This document shows, piece after piece, positions 9,565 through 18,661 of a DNA stretch of 64,000 nucleotides. The notes below the pieces were generated by a model. That model made no database searches. It saw only the letters and a program-made list of their open reading frames with translations, and was not told where the DNA came from. Both the position numbers and the translations under genes were made by a program. The DNA comes from Aequorivita capsosiphonis DSM 23843 (lineage in GTDB: Bacteria > Bacteroidota > Bacteroidia > Flavobacteriales > Flavobacteriaceae). The stretch is taken from contig NZ_AUBG01000010.1 in NCBI RefSeq assembly GCF_000429125.1, positions 1 through 64,000 on the forward strand, written 5' to 3'. Position 1 is the first letter of the stretch. Each line of letters begins with the position of its first letter.

Positions 9565-10896
9565 TTAAAATTTTAATTCGCTCGCAGGAACGCCAAAATA
9601 TAACTCTAAAACTTTAAGCTTAAAAATATATTCAAATTTACTTCTGTTCACTTCAATCTTCGAATTGTCAAAACGCAATTTGGATTGACTAAAATCGAAA
9701 GCATTTGTTAAACCTACATCATAACGATCTTTTGCATATTGATAAGCCAACTCTTGTGACTCCAATGCTACGGAAGCAGCCTCGTAAGCTTTTAAGGCGC
9801 CGTTGGCATCTACATAAGCTTGATATACATTAGACTCAAGATCAAGTTGCGCTTGCTCCAGTTGATACTGCGTGTTTTTTAAATTCACCTTACTTCGCAT
9901 TACGCTACTTCGCACTGAAAAACCATTAAAGATAGGAATATTTAATTGCAGTCCATAACCAATTCCATCATTCAAATACAATTGATCTACAAATGGACGA
10001 TCTAGTGGATCATTATCGGCATAACGTGTATTATAGCCAAAGAACGCTGAAATTGTAGGGTAATAATTTCCACGGGAAATTTGAACATCCTTTTGGGCAA
10101 GTTCTACATTTTTTTCTGCAATTTTCACTTCGGCACGGGTTTCCTTAGCACTTTGGATTATTTCGTACACATCTTTATCGGCAATACCACCGTCAATTAT
10201 CTTGTAGTCTTCGTTTGCAATGTCAAAAGTTTTGTAGTCTTTTATCAACAGAAGCTGGGCTAAACTGATCAATGATATTTTCACCGTATTTTCCGCAACT
10301 GCAATTTTTTGTTTTTCATTGGCGTCTGTAGCCTTTATCTCCAAAAGATCACCACGGGGAAGTACACCCGCATCAACCAGATTATTAGTTCTATCCAACT
10401 GTTCTAGCGTAACAACATTTTGTGATGTTGCTACTTCCAAATTTGCCTTATTCAATAGAACCTGTAAAAATGAGTTTGCTACCGCCAAGGCAATATCGTC
10501 CTTCATTTTATCTAACCGGTATTGCGCCGCCAGTTGTGAAAGCTTGGAGCGCTGCAATTGACGTACGTTTTTAAGACCATCAAAAAGGGTGTAGCCAACA
10601 TTTATCGCCCCGGATGCCGACCCGAAGGTTGTGTTCTCAAGTTGATTATTGGTTGGGTTTAGACTTAAACCAGTATTTTTTGAAGCACTTGCATTCGCAT
10701 TTAGGCTCGGAAGAAAATTACCAATTGCTTCCAGTCTATCTGCGTCCGTACTCTCTAGGTCAAGTTCGCTCTGTTTTACAGAAATATTATTTTCCAAAGC
10801 GTGATTTACACATTCCTGAAGGGTCCACTCTTTATTTTGCGCGGTCAAAGAAATGCTTAGTATCAAAAAAAAGAAAGGGATTGCTATCTTCTTCAT
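9565..10896 (-). CDS. TolC-family outer membrane efflux protein
   Basis: Product of 443 residues with a signal peptide (1-19, ending ISLTAQ). It is built as two similar halves of about 200 residues, each with long amphipathic helices and short beta segments, as in TolC and OprM. Motifs include WTLQECVNHALENN at the start and FNGFSVRSSVMRSK near the middle, matching OEP domains. It would form the trimeric outer-membrane duct of the efflux system encoded around it. It lies between the two adaptor genes: 112 bases after the first and 2 bases before the second. No substrate can be inferred. Confidence 0.93.
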   Translation of the reverse strand: MKKIAIPFFFLILSISLTAQNKEWTLQECVNHALENNISVKQSELDLESTDADRLEAIGNFLPSLNANASASKNTGLSLNPTNNQLENTTFGSASGAINVGYTLFDGLKNVRQLQRSKLSQLAAQYRLDKMKDDIALAVANSFLQVLLNKANLEVATSQNVVTLEQLDRTNNLVDAGVLPRGDLLEIKATDANEKQKIAVAENTVKISLISLAQLLLIKDYKTFDIANEDYKIIDGGIADKDVYEIIQSAKETRAEVKIAEKNVELAQKDVQISRGNYYPTISAFFGYNTRYADNDPLDRPFVDQLYLNDGIGYGLQLNIPIFNGFSVRSSVMRSKVNLKNTQYQLEQAQLDLESNVYQAYVDANGALKAYEAASVALESQELAYQYAKDRYDVGLTNAFDFSQSKLRFDNSKIEVNRSKFEYIFKLKVLELYFGVPASELKF

Positions 10897-11007
10897 AAGT
10901 TTTTCAGTTATTGATATGTCTTTTGTATTGCAATTGCGTTACAAAAATTGTGATTATTAATTATATCTACATATTTTTTAGTCGGAAACTCTAAAAGCGA
11001 AATGGAT

Positions 11008-12168
11008 TTAACCTTTTCCCATCGTTGGTTTTAATTGATTCCAAACTTTAATATTGTCATCTTTGGAAATACCACTTTTTACTTCTACATCAATACCGTC
11101 GCTAATCCCCAGTTCAATGTCTCTTCGCTCAAAATCTTGATCGCCAACCATAACTTCCACAAAAGGCTTTTGCGTTTTCGTATCATATTGAACCAAGGCT
11201 TCTTTTAAGGTTATTACATCATCAGCTTTGGCAAGTATAATGGAAGCATTAGCGCTTAAACCAGCACGAATAAAGGTTTTGGTAGTATCCAAATGCTTCA
11301 TAGTTCCCTTTATTTCAAATTGGATAGCGCCATTTTCATCTACACCTTTTGGGGCAATATAATCTAAATCAGCATTAAAACTTTCGTCTGGAAGGGCTCC
11401 AACGGTGATTTCCAAGGGCATACCTTCCTTAATTTTTCCTACTTCACTTTCGTCCACTTTTCCCTCAAAAATCATTCTATCAACATCTGCTAAGGTAGCG
11501 ATAGTAGTTCCATCATTAAAATTGTTTGCCTCAATAACCTGATTTCCTGTTTTTACGGGAACATCCAGCACCATTCCAGAGACAGTAGCGCGAATTTCAG
11601 TATTTGCTGAAGCGCCCATACCGCTAGTAGTTCCAGTTCTTACAATGTCATAATTTTGATTTGCTGCCGTTAAGCCCACTTGTTCTTGCTTTAATCTTTG
11701 TTGGGCTTGATTGTAAGAGAGTTGTGCATTGTCAAATTCGTTGGCCGAAATAACGCCTTTCTCAAACAACTCTTTCTGCCGGTTGTACATGCTTTTTTGG
11801 TTTTCAAAAGCAAGACGCGCGGTTTCCACTTGTGTTTTAACGTTATTAATATTGCTTTTTGCACTATTCAACGAGGAAACATTAGGAACCACTTTTACTT
11901 TTGCAATCAAATCTCCAGCTTTTACAGTATTACCGGCCTCAACGAAAATTTCATCTATAATTCCAGAGATGTTCGGTTTTATAAGTACTTCTTCCTTGGG
12001 AACAATACTTCCGGTTGCCACGGTTTTCTTTACAATAGAGCCCATTACTGGTTTTTCAGTTTCGTAAACAATAGGGTCTTCCATATTTTTGGAATAAAGC
12101 CAATACATAGAAGCAACAAATAATATTGCAATTGTGGCAAGGATGATTATGGTTTTAGTTTTTTTCAT
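11008..12168 (-). CDS. Periplasmic adaptor subunit of efflux pump (HlyD/MacA type), first copy
   Basis: Product of 386 residues with an N-terminal anchor helix (about 6-24). Lipoyl halves are seen at ISGIIDEIFVEAGNTVKAG and IRATVSGMVLDVPVKTG, separated by an alpha-hairpin of about 85 residues (GVISANEFDNAQLSYNQAQQ). It is therefore a MacA-like membrane fusion protein joining the ABC permeases upstream to TolC. It resembles but is clearly distinct from the adaptor at 8285-9562. Because it lies closest to the permease genes it is the better candidate for the MacA-like partner. The 112 bases between it and tolC leave room for an internal promoter, but I see no strong match to the TAnnTTTG element there. 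Confidence 0.92.
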   Translation of the reverse strand: MKKTKTIIILATIAILFVASMYWLYSKNMEDPIVYETEKPVMGSIVKKTVATGSIVPKEEVLIKPNISGIIDEIFVEAGNTVKAGDLIAKVKVVPNVSSLNSAKSNINNVKTQVETARLAFENQKSMYNRQKELFEKGVISANEFDNAQLSYNQAQQRLKQEQVGLTAANQNYDIVRTGTTSGMGASANTEIRATVSGMVLDVPVKTGNQVIEANNFNDGTTIATLADVDRMIFEGKVDESEVGKIKEGMPLEITVGALPDESFNADLDYIAPKGVDENGAIQFEIKGTMKHLDTTKTFIRAGLSANASIILAKADDVITLKEALVQYDTKTQKPFVEVMVGDQDFERRDIELGISDGIDVEVKSGISKDDNIKVWNQLKPTMGKG

Positions 12169-12229
12169 TTTTGTTGATTGTTGAATTTACTTCTGAATTG
12201 ATGATTTCTTACTTTTTAAAATTGTGACT

Positions 12230-12649
12230 TTAAGCGCCTAATAATGCTAGCTGTTTTATTTTATGATACGTTAATGCCATTGCGATACATTGTTTTAGTT
12301 CAGTTTCGGGAATTTCTTCATTTAATTTGAAAAGTATCGCCCTATTTTTCTCAAAATTGAATTTATTCTTAAAAATCGTTTTAAACGTTGGCACCAATTT
12401 AGAAGTACATTTAAAATACATCGCGTATTGTTCGGGAGTTTTTTCCTTCCAATCTATACGTAGCGTACTTCCGTATTTTGTTACATAACTTGGTTCACCC
12501 CATTTTATGGTTTCTTCTAGTTTTTCAAGCCCGTCAATTTCCGATGCTGTTTTTAAAACCAATACCCTTAGATAAAGCATTTGTTGTTTCACCGCCTTGG
12601 GATAGCTTTTAAAAACTTCTTCAACTTTTGGATCGCTCGCTAATTCCAT
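12230..12649 (-). CDS. DUF1801 domain protein
   Basis: Product of 139 residues with the DUF1801 / YdhG-like (CyaY-like alpha-beta) fold. Features are the N-terminal helix VEEVFKSYPKAVKQQML, the WGEPSYV motif and a basic C-terminal helix. It is soluble, with no signal peptide. The biochemical role of the family is unknown. It sits between a permease gene (10 bases upstream) and the first adaptor gene (61 bases downstream), so it is transcribed with the efflux operon, but nothing in the sequence links it to transport. Confidence 0.85.
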   Translation of the reverse strand: MELASDPKVEEVFKSYPKAVKQQMLYLRVLVLKTASEIDGLEKLEETIKWGEPSYVTKYGSTLRIDWKEKTPEQYAMYFKCTSKLVPTFKTIFKNKFNFEKNRAILFKLNEEIPETELKQCIAMALTYHKIKQLALLGA

Positions 12650-12659
12650 TCTCGGTTCT

Positions 12660-13931
12660 TTATTCAGTTCTCAATGCTTCAACCGGTTTAATCTTTATAG
12701 CATTTTGTGCAGGAATCAATCCTGCTAAAAGTCCCGAGACAATTAAAATAGTTAATGCAATAAAGACAACTCCAATATTTACGGATGGGTTTATAAACAT
12801 CATTTCACTGGTATCCATGGTGCTTAACTGATAATTGACTAGCCAAAGTACTGCCGTTGCCAAGGCTATTCCTGCCATTCCTGAAACGATGGTCAAGAAA
12901 ATAGACTCCAGTAAAATTTGAGCCCTGATACTCCAAGGCGTTGCTCCCAAAGCACGACGAATTCCAATTTCTTTGGTGCGTTCCTTTACTACAATCAGCA
13001 TAATATTACTAATTCCAATGATACCAGAAAGTAAGACTAATATCCCGACGAAATAAGCAACAAAATTTAGTGCCGTAAACAAGCCTTGAATCTTGGTGAA
13101 TTCCTGATAAAGGTCAAAATTGCCAACCGCCCTATCATCATTCGGGTTAATGGTATGTCGGGTTTTAATAACATCGAAGACCTGTGATTTAAGATTGGTT
13201 ATGGAATACCCATCTGCGGCGGTAATTGCCATCCAGCCTACAACATCTCCCATATTAAAGGCTTGGGAAAATGCAGTAAAAGGAACATAAATTTCTTTCT
13301 GCATTTCTTCAGGGTCGCCGTTGTTGCCTTTCTTTTTGTACGTACCAATCACCATAAAATTGACGCCGTTTATCTTAATATAAGTACCTATTACTTCTTC
13401 ATTTGGCTCATACAAGGCGCTTCGAACCCCACTGCCAATAATAGCCACTTTGCGTTTTTCCTTAATATCAGAATAATTCACAAACCTTCCCGAAGTGATA
13501 TCCATGGGTTGTTGTTGAATAATTTCGGGGTAATCGCCATAAACATCAAAGGCACCTGTTTGCAATCCTCTAACCACATTATTACTTCCGCGGAAACCTC
13601 CCAATTGATTTCTTGGAGAAACAAAGCGAAGTCCTGGAACATTTTGTTTTATGGCCGTAACATCATCTGTCTTAAAATTGTATCTGCGTCCTTTCGGCAA
13701 ACCTTTATAGGGTTGTGAGGCGGTTTGGGACCACATAAACATAGAGTTGGTTGCCATTCCGTTAAAGCCTTGTTTTATACCATTTTCCAAACCATTTCCG
13801 GCAGCCAGTAAAATAACGAGTATGAAGATACCCCAAAGCACTCCAAAAGCCGTCATCACGGTTCTAAACCAATTGCTGCTTAGGGCTTGAATGATTTCAT
13901 CCCAACTATCTCTGCTAAATATTTTACTCAT
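12660..13931 (-). CDS. MacB-like ABC transporter permease
   Basis: Product of 423 residues with the MacB/FtsX permease layout: one N-terminal membrane helix (about 20-45), a large periplasmic MacB_PCD domain (about 50-280), then three C-terminal helices (about 290-415). The EIGIRRALGATPWSI segment between helices is the coupling motif that contacts the ATPase. It overlaps the upstream permease gene by 8 bases. The two permeases are paralogues and probably form a heterodimer driven by the ATPase encoded at 15161-15868. Such 'mechanotransmission' transporters act on periplasmic substrates such as toxins, lipoproteins or peptides; the substrate here is unknown. Confidence 0.92.
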   Translation of the reverse strand: MSKIFSRDSWDEIIQALSSNWFRTVMTAFGVLWGIFILVILLAAGNGLENGIKQGFNGMATNSMFMWSQTASQPYKGLPKGRRYNFKTDDVTAIKQNVPGLRFVSPRNQLGGFRGSNNVVRGLQTGAFDVYGDYPEIIQQQPMDITSGRFVNYSDIKEKRKVAIIGSGVRSALYEPNEEVIGTYIKINGVNFMVIGTYKKKGNNGDPEEMQKEIYVPFTAFSQAFNMGDVVGWMAITAADGYSITNLKSQVFDVIKTRHTINPNDDRAVGNFDLYQEFTKIQGLFTALNFVAYFVGILVLLSGIIGISNIMLIVVKERTKEIGIRRALGATPWSIRAQILLESIFLTIVSGMAGIALATAVLWLVNYQLSTMDTSEMMFINPSVNIGVVFIALTILIVSGLLAGLIPAQNAIKIKPVEALRTE

Positions 13932-15168
13932 CGCGCAAAGCTTCTATTGGTTTTATATTAGCCGCTCGGTAAGCGGGGAAAAATCCAGCGACAGCTCCAG
14001 CCACCACAAGTATTATAACAGTTGTAATTGCTACTGAAAAATCTACGGTTGGGTTACTGATATAGGCTGTTTCAATATAAGGTCCAGCGATTTCCAACAA
14101 GATCATACTAAAAAGAAGTCCCAGGAAACCAGCGATCGCAGTAACAAAAATGGACTCATGAAGAATCATTCCTATAATAGACCAGGGCTCTGCGCCAATA
14201 GCTTTACGAATTCCAATTTCTTTTGTGCGTTCTTTCACAATAATGAGCATAATGTTACTTACACCCACAACTCCGGCGATAATAGTACAAATACCTACCC
14301 CCCAGAAAAACCAGCGAATCATGTTGTTTAAATCGTAAAACTTTTTTGCGTTTTCTAAAGTGTTGTTCACATTTACCGCTCTTTTATCGGTAGGCGAAAT
14401 AGTATGTTTTGTTTTTAAATCTGATTCCAACTGTGCGGAAAAAGCTTCAGAAGCAGCCAAAGCGTCTTCATATTTATCGTGCTTTTCAAGGGTAAAAGCC
14501 ATAGACCTCAGTTTATCGCCTGCATTATATACACGTTGTGCAGTGGTTAAGGGGATAAAAATACGGGTTTCTTCTCGCTCACCGCCTGGATCTGTATAAA
14601 CACCTACAACTTTAAACTTAATTCCTTGAATATCGACGTATTCGCCAATAGCGTTTTTATCCTTAAAAAGATCTAGATATACCTGATTCCCAATAACAGC
14701 TACCTTTTCATAATTATTCAGATCGCTTTCATTTATATATCTTCCGCTCACCAAGCTTTCATTTTCTAGAAATTGATAATCGCTCCGAACTCCTTCTACT
14801 CTATAGCTTCCGTTTTCTTTTTTATAAGTTGTCAATTGTCCCCATCTACTAAAAACTCCAGATTTAAGTTCTAGTTGTTCTGCATTTTTATTGACGGCTA
14901 ATTCATAATCCCTATTATCCATTTGTATTACTCTACCCGGATTCATTCCCTTAAATTCTTCCGAAGTAACGTTTGTCCACACACTAATACGGTTTGTAGC
15001 GTCATTCTCAAATTCTTTGGCAACTCCGTTAGACATACCTTGGCCCATAGCAAGAAGAATAACCAAAATAAAAATTCCAGACGCTACGGAAAGACCCGTT
15101 AGAAAGGTCCGCAATTTGTTTTTGCCAATAGCTTCAAATATTTCCTGCCAACGTTCCAGATTAAACAT
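13924..15168 (-). CDS. MacB-like ABC transporter permease
   Basis: Product of 414 residues. It has one N-terminal helix (about 20-45), a periplasmic MacB_PCD domain, and three C-terminal helices. The coupling motif EIGIRKAIGAEPWSI precedes the second helix. It overlaps the ATPase gene upstream and the second permease gene downstream by 8 bases each, which implies translational coupling and a fixed subunit ratio. It is a paralogue of its neighbour, and the C-terminal motifs FFPAYRAANIKPIEALRDE and LIPAQNAIKIKPVEALRTE are closely alike. Role: membrane half of a MacB-type exporter. Confidence 0.92.
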   Translation of the reverse strand: MFNLERWQEIFEAIGKNKLRTFLTGLSVASGIFILVILLAMGQGMSNGVAKEFENDATNRISVWTNVTSEEFKGMNPGRVIQMDNRDYELAVNKNAEQLELKSGVFSRWGQLTTYKKENGSYRVEGVRSDYQFLENESLVSGRYINESDLNNYEKVAVIGNQVYLDLFKDKNAIGEYVDIQGIKFKVVGVYTDPGGEREETRIFIPLTTAQRVYNAGDKLRSMAFTLEKHDKYEDALAASEAFSAQLESDLKTKHTISPTDKRAVNVNNTLENAKKFYDLNNMIRWFFWGVGICTIIAGVVGVSNIMLIIVKERTKEIGIRKAIGAEPWSIIGMILHESIFVTAIAGFLGLLFSMILLEIAGPYIETAYISNPTVDFSVAITTVIILVVAGAVAGFFPAYRAANIKPIEALRDE

Positions 15169-15868
15169 AAGATTCTGTTTTGGCTCGGACTTGGTTTACT
15201 GGAGAATCGTCAATAATCAACCCATCTTTCAGGTTGACGATCCGTTTAGTCATATGCGCAATATCCTCTTCGTGGGTAACGATTAAAATGGTTTTTCCTT
15301 CGTCATTGATACCTTGAATGAGCTCCATAACTTCATACGAAGTTTTGGTGTCCAAAGCCCCTGTAGGCTCATCAGCGAGTAGTACTTTTGGGTCGCTGGC
15401 AAGTGCTCGCGCAATAGCCACACGTTGTTTCTGCCCTCCTGAAAGTTCACTGGGAAGATGGCCAGCCCAATCCGCAAGACCTACTTTTTCTAAATAATGC
15501 ATTGCTTTTTCGGTACGGATGTTTCGTTTCACCCCTTGATAATAAAGTGGCATAGAAACATTATCTAAAGCCGTTTTATAATTGATAAGGTTAAAGGACT
15601 GAAAAATAAATCCGAGAAATTTGTTTCGGTACCGGGCAGCAACTTTTTCGTTTAAGTTTTTAATGAGTGTTCCATCAAGCGTATAGGAGCCTTCATCAGC
15701 TTCATCCAAAATACCAAGAATGTTTAATAATGTAGATTTTCCGGAGCCCGAAGACCCCATAATTGAAACCATTTCGCCTTCTGAAACCGAAAAATTAATG
15801 CCTTTTAAAACATGAAGCGAATTTTTGCCCATGTGATATGATTTGTGAAGGTTTTTAATCTCTATCAT
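15161..15868 (-). CDS. ABC transporter ATP-binding protein (MacB/LolD subfamily)
   Basis: Product of 235 residues with all nucleotide-binding motifs: Walker [10 protein letters not shown] (about 37-45), signature [15 protein letters not shown], Walker [13 protein letters not shown] and the switch histidine in LIVTHEED. It resembles LolD and the MacB ATPase domain. It hydrolyses ATP in the cytoplasm and drives the two permeases encoded directly downstream. It is the first gene of the efflux operon that runs down to tsaB. The C-terminal 20 residues are a short extension beyond the minimal domain. Confidence 0.94.
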   Translation of the reverse strand: MIEIKNLHKSYHMGKNSLHVLKGINFSVSEGEMVSIMGSSGSGKSTLLNILGILDEADEGSYTLDGTLIKNLNEKVAARYRNKFLGFIFQSFNLINYKTALDNVSMPLYYQGVKRNIRTEKAMHYLEKVGLADWAGHLPSELSGGQKQRVAIARALASDPKVLLADEPTGALDTKTSYEVMELIQGINDEGKTILIVTHEEDIAHMTKRIVNLKDGLIIDDSPVNQVRAKTESYV

Positions 15869-16178
15869 CCTGAAATATTAATGCTGTAAAAAGAGGAAAT
15901 AACCTCTAAAATGTGAAATTTTTGTTAAGACACAAGGCTTTATGATGCCCAATCTTTTCAATAAGACTTAAATAAATCTCATTTGTTACAAAATTTATTG
16001 TGAGATTTTCGATAAATGTAATCTTTGGGGAAAAAATTAATGAGAATATCGAAATTACCGATTTTTGGATCCGTATGAGCATTCGAGCTCGATTGAATCA
16101 TTCTAACATAATTTAGCAGTTGAAAATTTTAAAAAACAAGATTATCTTTTGATCTAGCTAGCTGAAAATAACTGAAAA
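15869..16178. other. 310-bp intergenic stretch upstream of the ABC operon
   Basis: No convincing gene. On the minus strand a short hairpin (AGAGG at 15903-15907 with CCTCT at 15892-15896, then a T run) could end transcripts from the oxidase-assembly cluster just before the ATPase gene. It has only 5 bp of stem, so this is weak. No clear TTG-N20-TAnnTTTG promoter was seen. The rest is AT-rich and featureless. Confidence 0.4.
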
Positions 16179-16415
16179 TTAGTTTAAATCCTGTTCTCGC
16201 GCTTTTTTTCGACTTCGGTATATCGCGAAGCCAATACCGCCGATGAGCAAATATGGAAAAATCATAAGATAAACGATTCCATTATTTATTCCTTTGGCCG
16301 CCTGTCCACCTTCTTCGCTTTCCAATACGGCACGACACATGGCACACTGCGCTTCGGCAGGAGTTACTGCAAAGAGAAACACAAACAATATAACAAGTAG
16401 AACCTTTGTTTTCAT
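16179..16415 (-). CDS. Small membrane protein with periplasmic CxxC, linked to oxidase assembly genes
   Basis: Product of 78 residues when started at the ATG at 16413-16415, which places a normal signal peptide (MKTKVLLVILFVFLF) at the N-terminus; an upstream in-frame start would put 17 charged and aromatic residues before it. The mature protein starts AQCAMCRAVLE, so a CAMC pair lies next to the predicted cleavage site. One membrane helix follows (about 48-66), then a basic tail. It is the last gene of the set with SCO and DUF420, so a role in copper or thiol handling for cytochrome oxidase is plausible but inferred. Confidence 0.72.
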   Translation of the reverse strand: MKTKVLLVILFVFLFAVTPAEAQCAMCRAVLESEEGGQAAKGINNGIVYLMIFPYLLIGGIGFAIYRSRKKAREQDLN

Positions 16416-16488
16416 TTTGAATTGATTATTGAAAAAACTATAAAAACCTGTTTTCACAGGCATCATTTTTCATTGCTCTTTCATCATT

Positions 16489-17016
16489 TTAATAATAAGG
16501 CGAAATCATCAAATATACAATCACGCCGCTTACCGCAACATATAGCCAGAGTGGATATGTAATGCGTGCAATTTTTCGGTGTTTGTAAAACTGACCAGAA
16601 ATGGCGCGCACATATGTTATCAACACAAAAGGAATAACGATAACGGACAATAAAATATGTGTTAAAAGTATAAAATAATAGATATATTTCCACATTCCTT
16701 CTCCACCATATTTGGTTGAATCTGAGGTCATATGATAGGCCATATACATAATTAAAAATAATACTGAACACGCTATAGCCGTTTTCATGAGGCGTTCGTG
16801 CATTTTCCGATTACCTTTTCTAATTTGAAAAACTGCTGTAATAAGAATAACCGCTGTCAATCCATTTATTGTAGCATAAATAGGTGGCAGAAAGCCTAGC
16901 CGCTCAACTCCAGGTATCTTTACCGAAAATAATACAGCCACCACCATTGGTATGGCAATAGACAATACCCATATTAAGATGGTATGTTTTTTATTATTTG
17001 AAGAGATGGGCAGCAT
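16489..17016 (-). CDS. DUF420 membrane protein (CtaM-like)
   Basis: Product of 175 residues with five predicted membrane helices and conserved histidines in RKMHERLMKTAI, MYMAYHMT, and ILLTHILLSV and FYKHRKIARIT. These fit the DUF420 family, whose Gram-positive member CtaM is needed for heme-copper oxidase activity. It lies 4 bases after the SCO gene and within the oxidase accessory cluster, which supports a role in maturation of the aa3-type oxidase in this window. The molecular role of the family is not settled. Confidence 0.85.
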   Translation of the reverse strand: MLPISSNNKKHTILIWVLSIAIPMVVAVLFSVKIPGVERLGFLPPIYATINGLTAVILITAVFQIRKGNRKMHERLMKTAIACSVLFLIMYMAYHMTSDSTKYGGEGMWKYIYYFILLTHILLSVIVIPFVLITYVRAISGQFYKHRKIARITYPLWLYVAVSGVIVYLMISPYY

Positions 17017-17020
17017 AGCC

Positions 17021-17644
17021 TTATAAGAGTTCTTTTATATCTTCCTTGAGCATTTGAATGCCTTTATCATCCAAGCCGTCATAATAAACTATAGGGTTAC
17101 CATTTTCGTCTTTTCTTGAGCGAATGTTACCATCTTGGTCAATGAGTGCAAAAAAGCCAGAATGTTCAAAACCACCTTCAACATCAGCAGCATCGCCCAC
17201 GTAAAGATTAAAGCCTTCGTTGGCAAGCTTAAAAATTTCTTCTTTCTCTCCAGTCAATAGATGCCATTGTGGTTTTGTAATTCCTTTTTTCTTGGCATAT
17301 TCCTTTAAAACCTCTGGCGTATCGTGGGTTGGATCAATTGAAAAGGAAGCGATCGCAAGATTGGGGTTTCCTAAAAATTTGTCCTGAATCTTTTTCATGT
17401 TTTCCGTCATAATAGGGCAGATATCTGGACAGGTGGTAAAGAAAAATTCAACCACATAGACTTTTCCAGCATAATCCGTATTGCTTATTGCCTTTCCGTT
17501 TTGATCGGTAAAATTAAAATCAGGAACTTGTCCCACAGTTATAAGGTCTGGTTTTGAAAGCGTCTTAACAATTTTTGGGACCGCCCAAATTCCAAAAATC
17601 AAGATGACTAAGGAAATACCTATATATGAATAACTATTTTTCAT
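17021..17644 (-). CDS. SCO family copper chaperone for cytochrome c oxidase
   Basis: Product of 207 residues: one N-terminal anchor helix (about 7-24), then a thioredoxin fold. The copper site is complete: Cys72-x3-Cys76 in TTCPDICP and the distal His161 in GFEHSGFF. SCO proteins deliver copper to, or reduce, the CuA site of subunit II, which here is encoded at 46543-47610. The next gene, DUF420, starts 4 bases downstream. The gene upstream (17773-18420) is a related protein that has lost the copper ligands. Confidence 0.93.
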   Translation of the reverse strand: MKNSYSYIGISLVILIFGIWAVPKIVKTLSKPDLITVGQVPDFNFTDQNGKAISNTDYAGKVYVVEFFFTTCPDICPIMTENMKKIQDKFLGNPNLAIASFSIDPTHDTPEVLKEYAKKKGITKPQWHLLTGEKEEIFKLANEGFNLYVGDAADVEGGFEHSGFFALIDQDGNIRSRKDENGNPIVYYDGLDDKGIQMLKEDIKELL

Positions 17645-17772
17645 TTTATCTAAACTCTTTATTTAATTCAACTAATAGTCCTTCGGTAGAATCAAGTTGC
17701 AAAGTCTCAAACAAGCGCCCTTACTCTTTTCTCTTTCCTCTTTATTCTTTATTCTTCACTCAATTCTAATCG

Positions 17773-18420
17773 CTAGATCTCTCTATCAGATTTATATTTC
17801 TTAAGCGCACGCCTATACTCTGCCAAGAGAACTTTTACATCATCACTCATTTTATTGTTAATCTCGGCTATTTTACTGGAATCAAAGCCGTAAAGTATCT
17901 CCTTTTTATCACCATCTTCTTTCCTTCCGCGCAAGTTCCGTTCTTTATCAATTATAAAAACATAGGAAGATGACATATTTGAATCTAAACTCAAATTAGA
18001 TTCTAAAGATTGAAATACTCTTTGGATGTCTTTTTCAGTTCCAAAAGCAAAATACCAGGAATCCAATGGAGCTATCTGTTTTAGTTTTGTCTCAATATCT
18101 TTCGCCTGTTCTTCAGTGCCATTTGGCAAGAGAATAACAAATTGAAACTCTCTAAAGGCATAATTTTTACTGTAAATTTTTTGGGCAAGATTATAAGCGT
18201 AGGCCCTATGTGCTTCCAGATTACTTCCGAAGAAACCCAAGACTGTAATCTTATTCTCCAATTGCACAGGATTTCCTTTAAGTGTTTTAAAACCATCCAG
18301 TTCAGCAACTGAATGCGTTATAACGGGCAAAGGTTTAAAATAGCTCGTACTCATTGCAAAAAAAAGATACGCCGTGATAGGCAGTAGAAAAAGGATGCCA
18401 AGAACTAAATATTTTTTCAT
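17773..18420 (-). CDS. SCO-like thioredoxin-fold protein without cysteines
   Basis: Product of 215 residues with an N-terminal membrane helix (4-22). The body can be lined up with the SCO protein next door. ITVLGFFGSNLEAHRAY takes the place of the strand and CxxxC loop, SYVFIIDKERNLRGRKED matches the FFALIDQDGNIRSRKDENG segment, and the C-terminus ends in a similar helix. No cysteine occurs anywhere in the protein, and the distal histidine is also missing, so it cannot bind copper as SCO does. It may be a regulatory or structural partner. It is led by a strong promoter (18443-18473) and is first in the run to 16179. Confidence 0.75.
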   Translation of the reverse strand: MKKYLVLGILFLLPITAYLFFAMSTSYFKPLPVITHSVAELDGFKTLKGNPVQLENKITVLGFFGSNLEAHRAYAYNLAQKIYSKNYAFREFQFVILLPNGTEEQAKDIETKLKQIAPLDSWYFAFGTEKDIQRVFQSLESNLSLDSNMSSSYVFIIDKERNLRGRKEDGDKKEILYGFDSSKIAEINNKMSDDVKVLLAEYRRALKKYKSDREI

Positions 18421-18442
18421 TTTCGCAGGTTTTTTGCCAATG

Positions 18443-18473
18443 CAAAAATACAGGGTAAAAGGGGGTTGGGCAA
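18443..18473 (-). promoter_or_regulatory. Promoter of SCO-like / SCO / DUF420 genes
   Basis: Read on the minus strand: TTG (18473-18471), 20-nt spacer, TATTTTTG (18450-18443). This fits the Bacteroidota consensus TTG-N19-21-TAnnTTTG exactly. The start codon at 18420 would be about 17 nt past the expected transcription start. Confidence 0.7.
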
Positions 18474-18616
18474 TCTTTTGAATGTTAATTTTATTCTGTA
18501 CTTACCTCACGCGGATTCGAAAAGATACTATTCGGGACTATTTCAGAAGAAGATGACTTAGAATTTTAACCATATTGTTCTTCCCTTCGGTTTTCCCACT
18601 TAAATATGGATACTAA

Positions 18617-18641
18617 AAAAGCCCTCGAAAGGAGAGCTTTT
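18617..18641 (-). terminator. Terminator after the cytochrome oxidase subunit IV gene
   Basis: On the minus strand AAAAGCTCTC (18641-18632) pairs with GAGGGCTTTT (18626-18617) with one T-G wobble, followed by a T run. It lies about 20 bases after the stop at 18662. Confidence 0.75.
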
Positions 18642-18661
18642 AAAATATGTTATAGTTGGTT

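Noticed and set aside
11698-12123. 141-codon plus-strand open frame opposite the adaptor gene
   Set aside because: Shadow of the real adaptor frame; no start context or homology-like motif.
12230-12649. DUF1801 as a functional part of the efflux pump
   Set aside because: It is cotranscribed but is a soluble protein without signal peptide and has no motif tying it to transport.
13263-13718. 151-codon plus-strand open frame opposite the ABC permease
   Set aside because: It mirrors the MacB_PCD coding region and has no recognisable domain; the minus-strand gene is clearly real.
15892-15907. Short hairpin upstream of the ABC ATPase gene as a riboswitch or attenuator
   Set aside because: Stem of five base pairs and no conserved aptamer-like structure; kept only as a weak terminator note.
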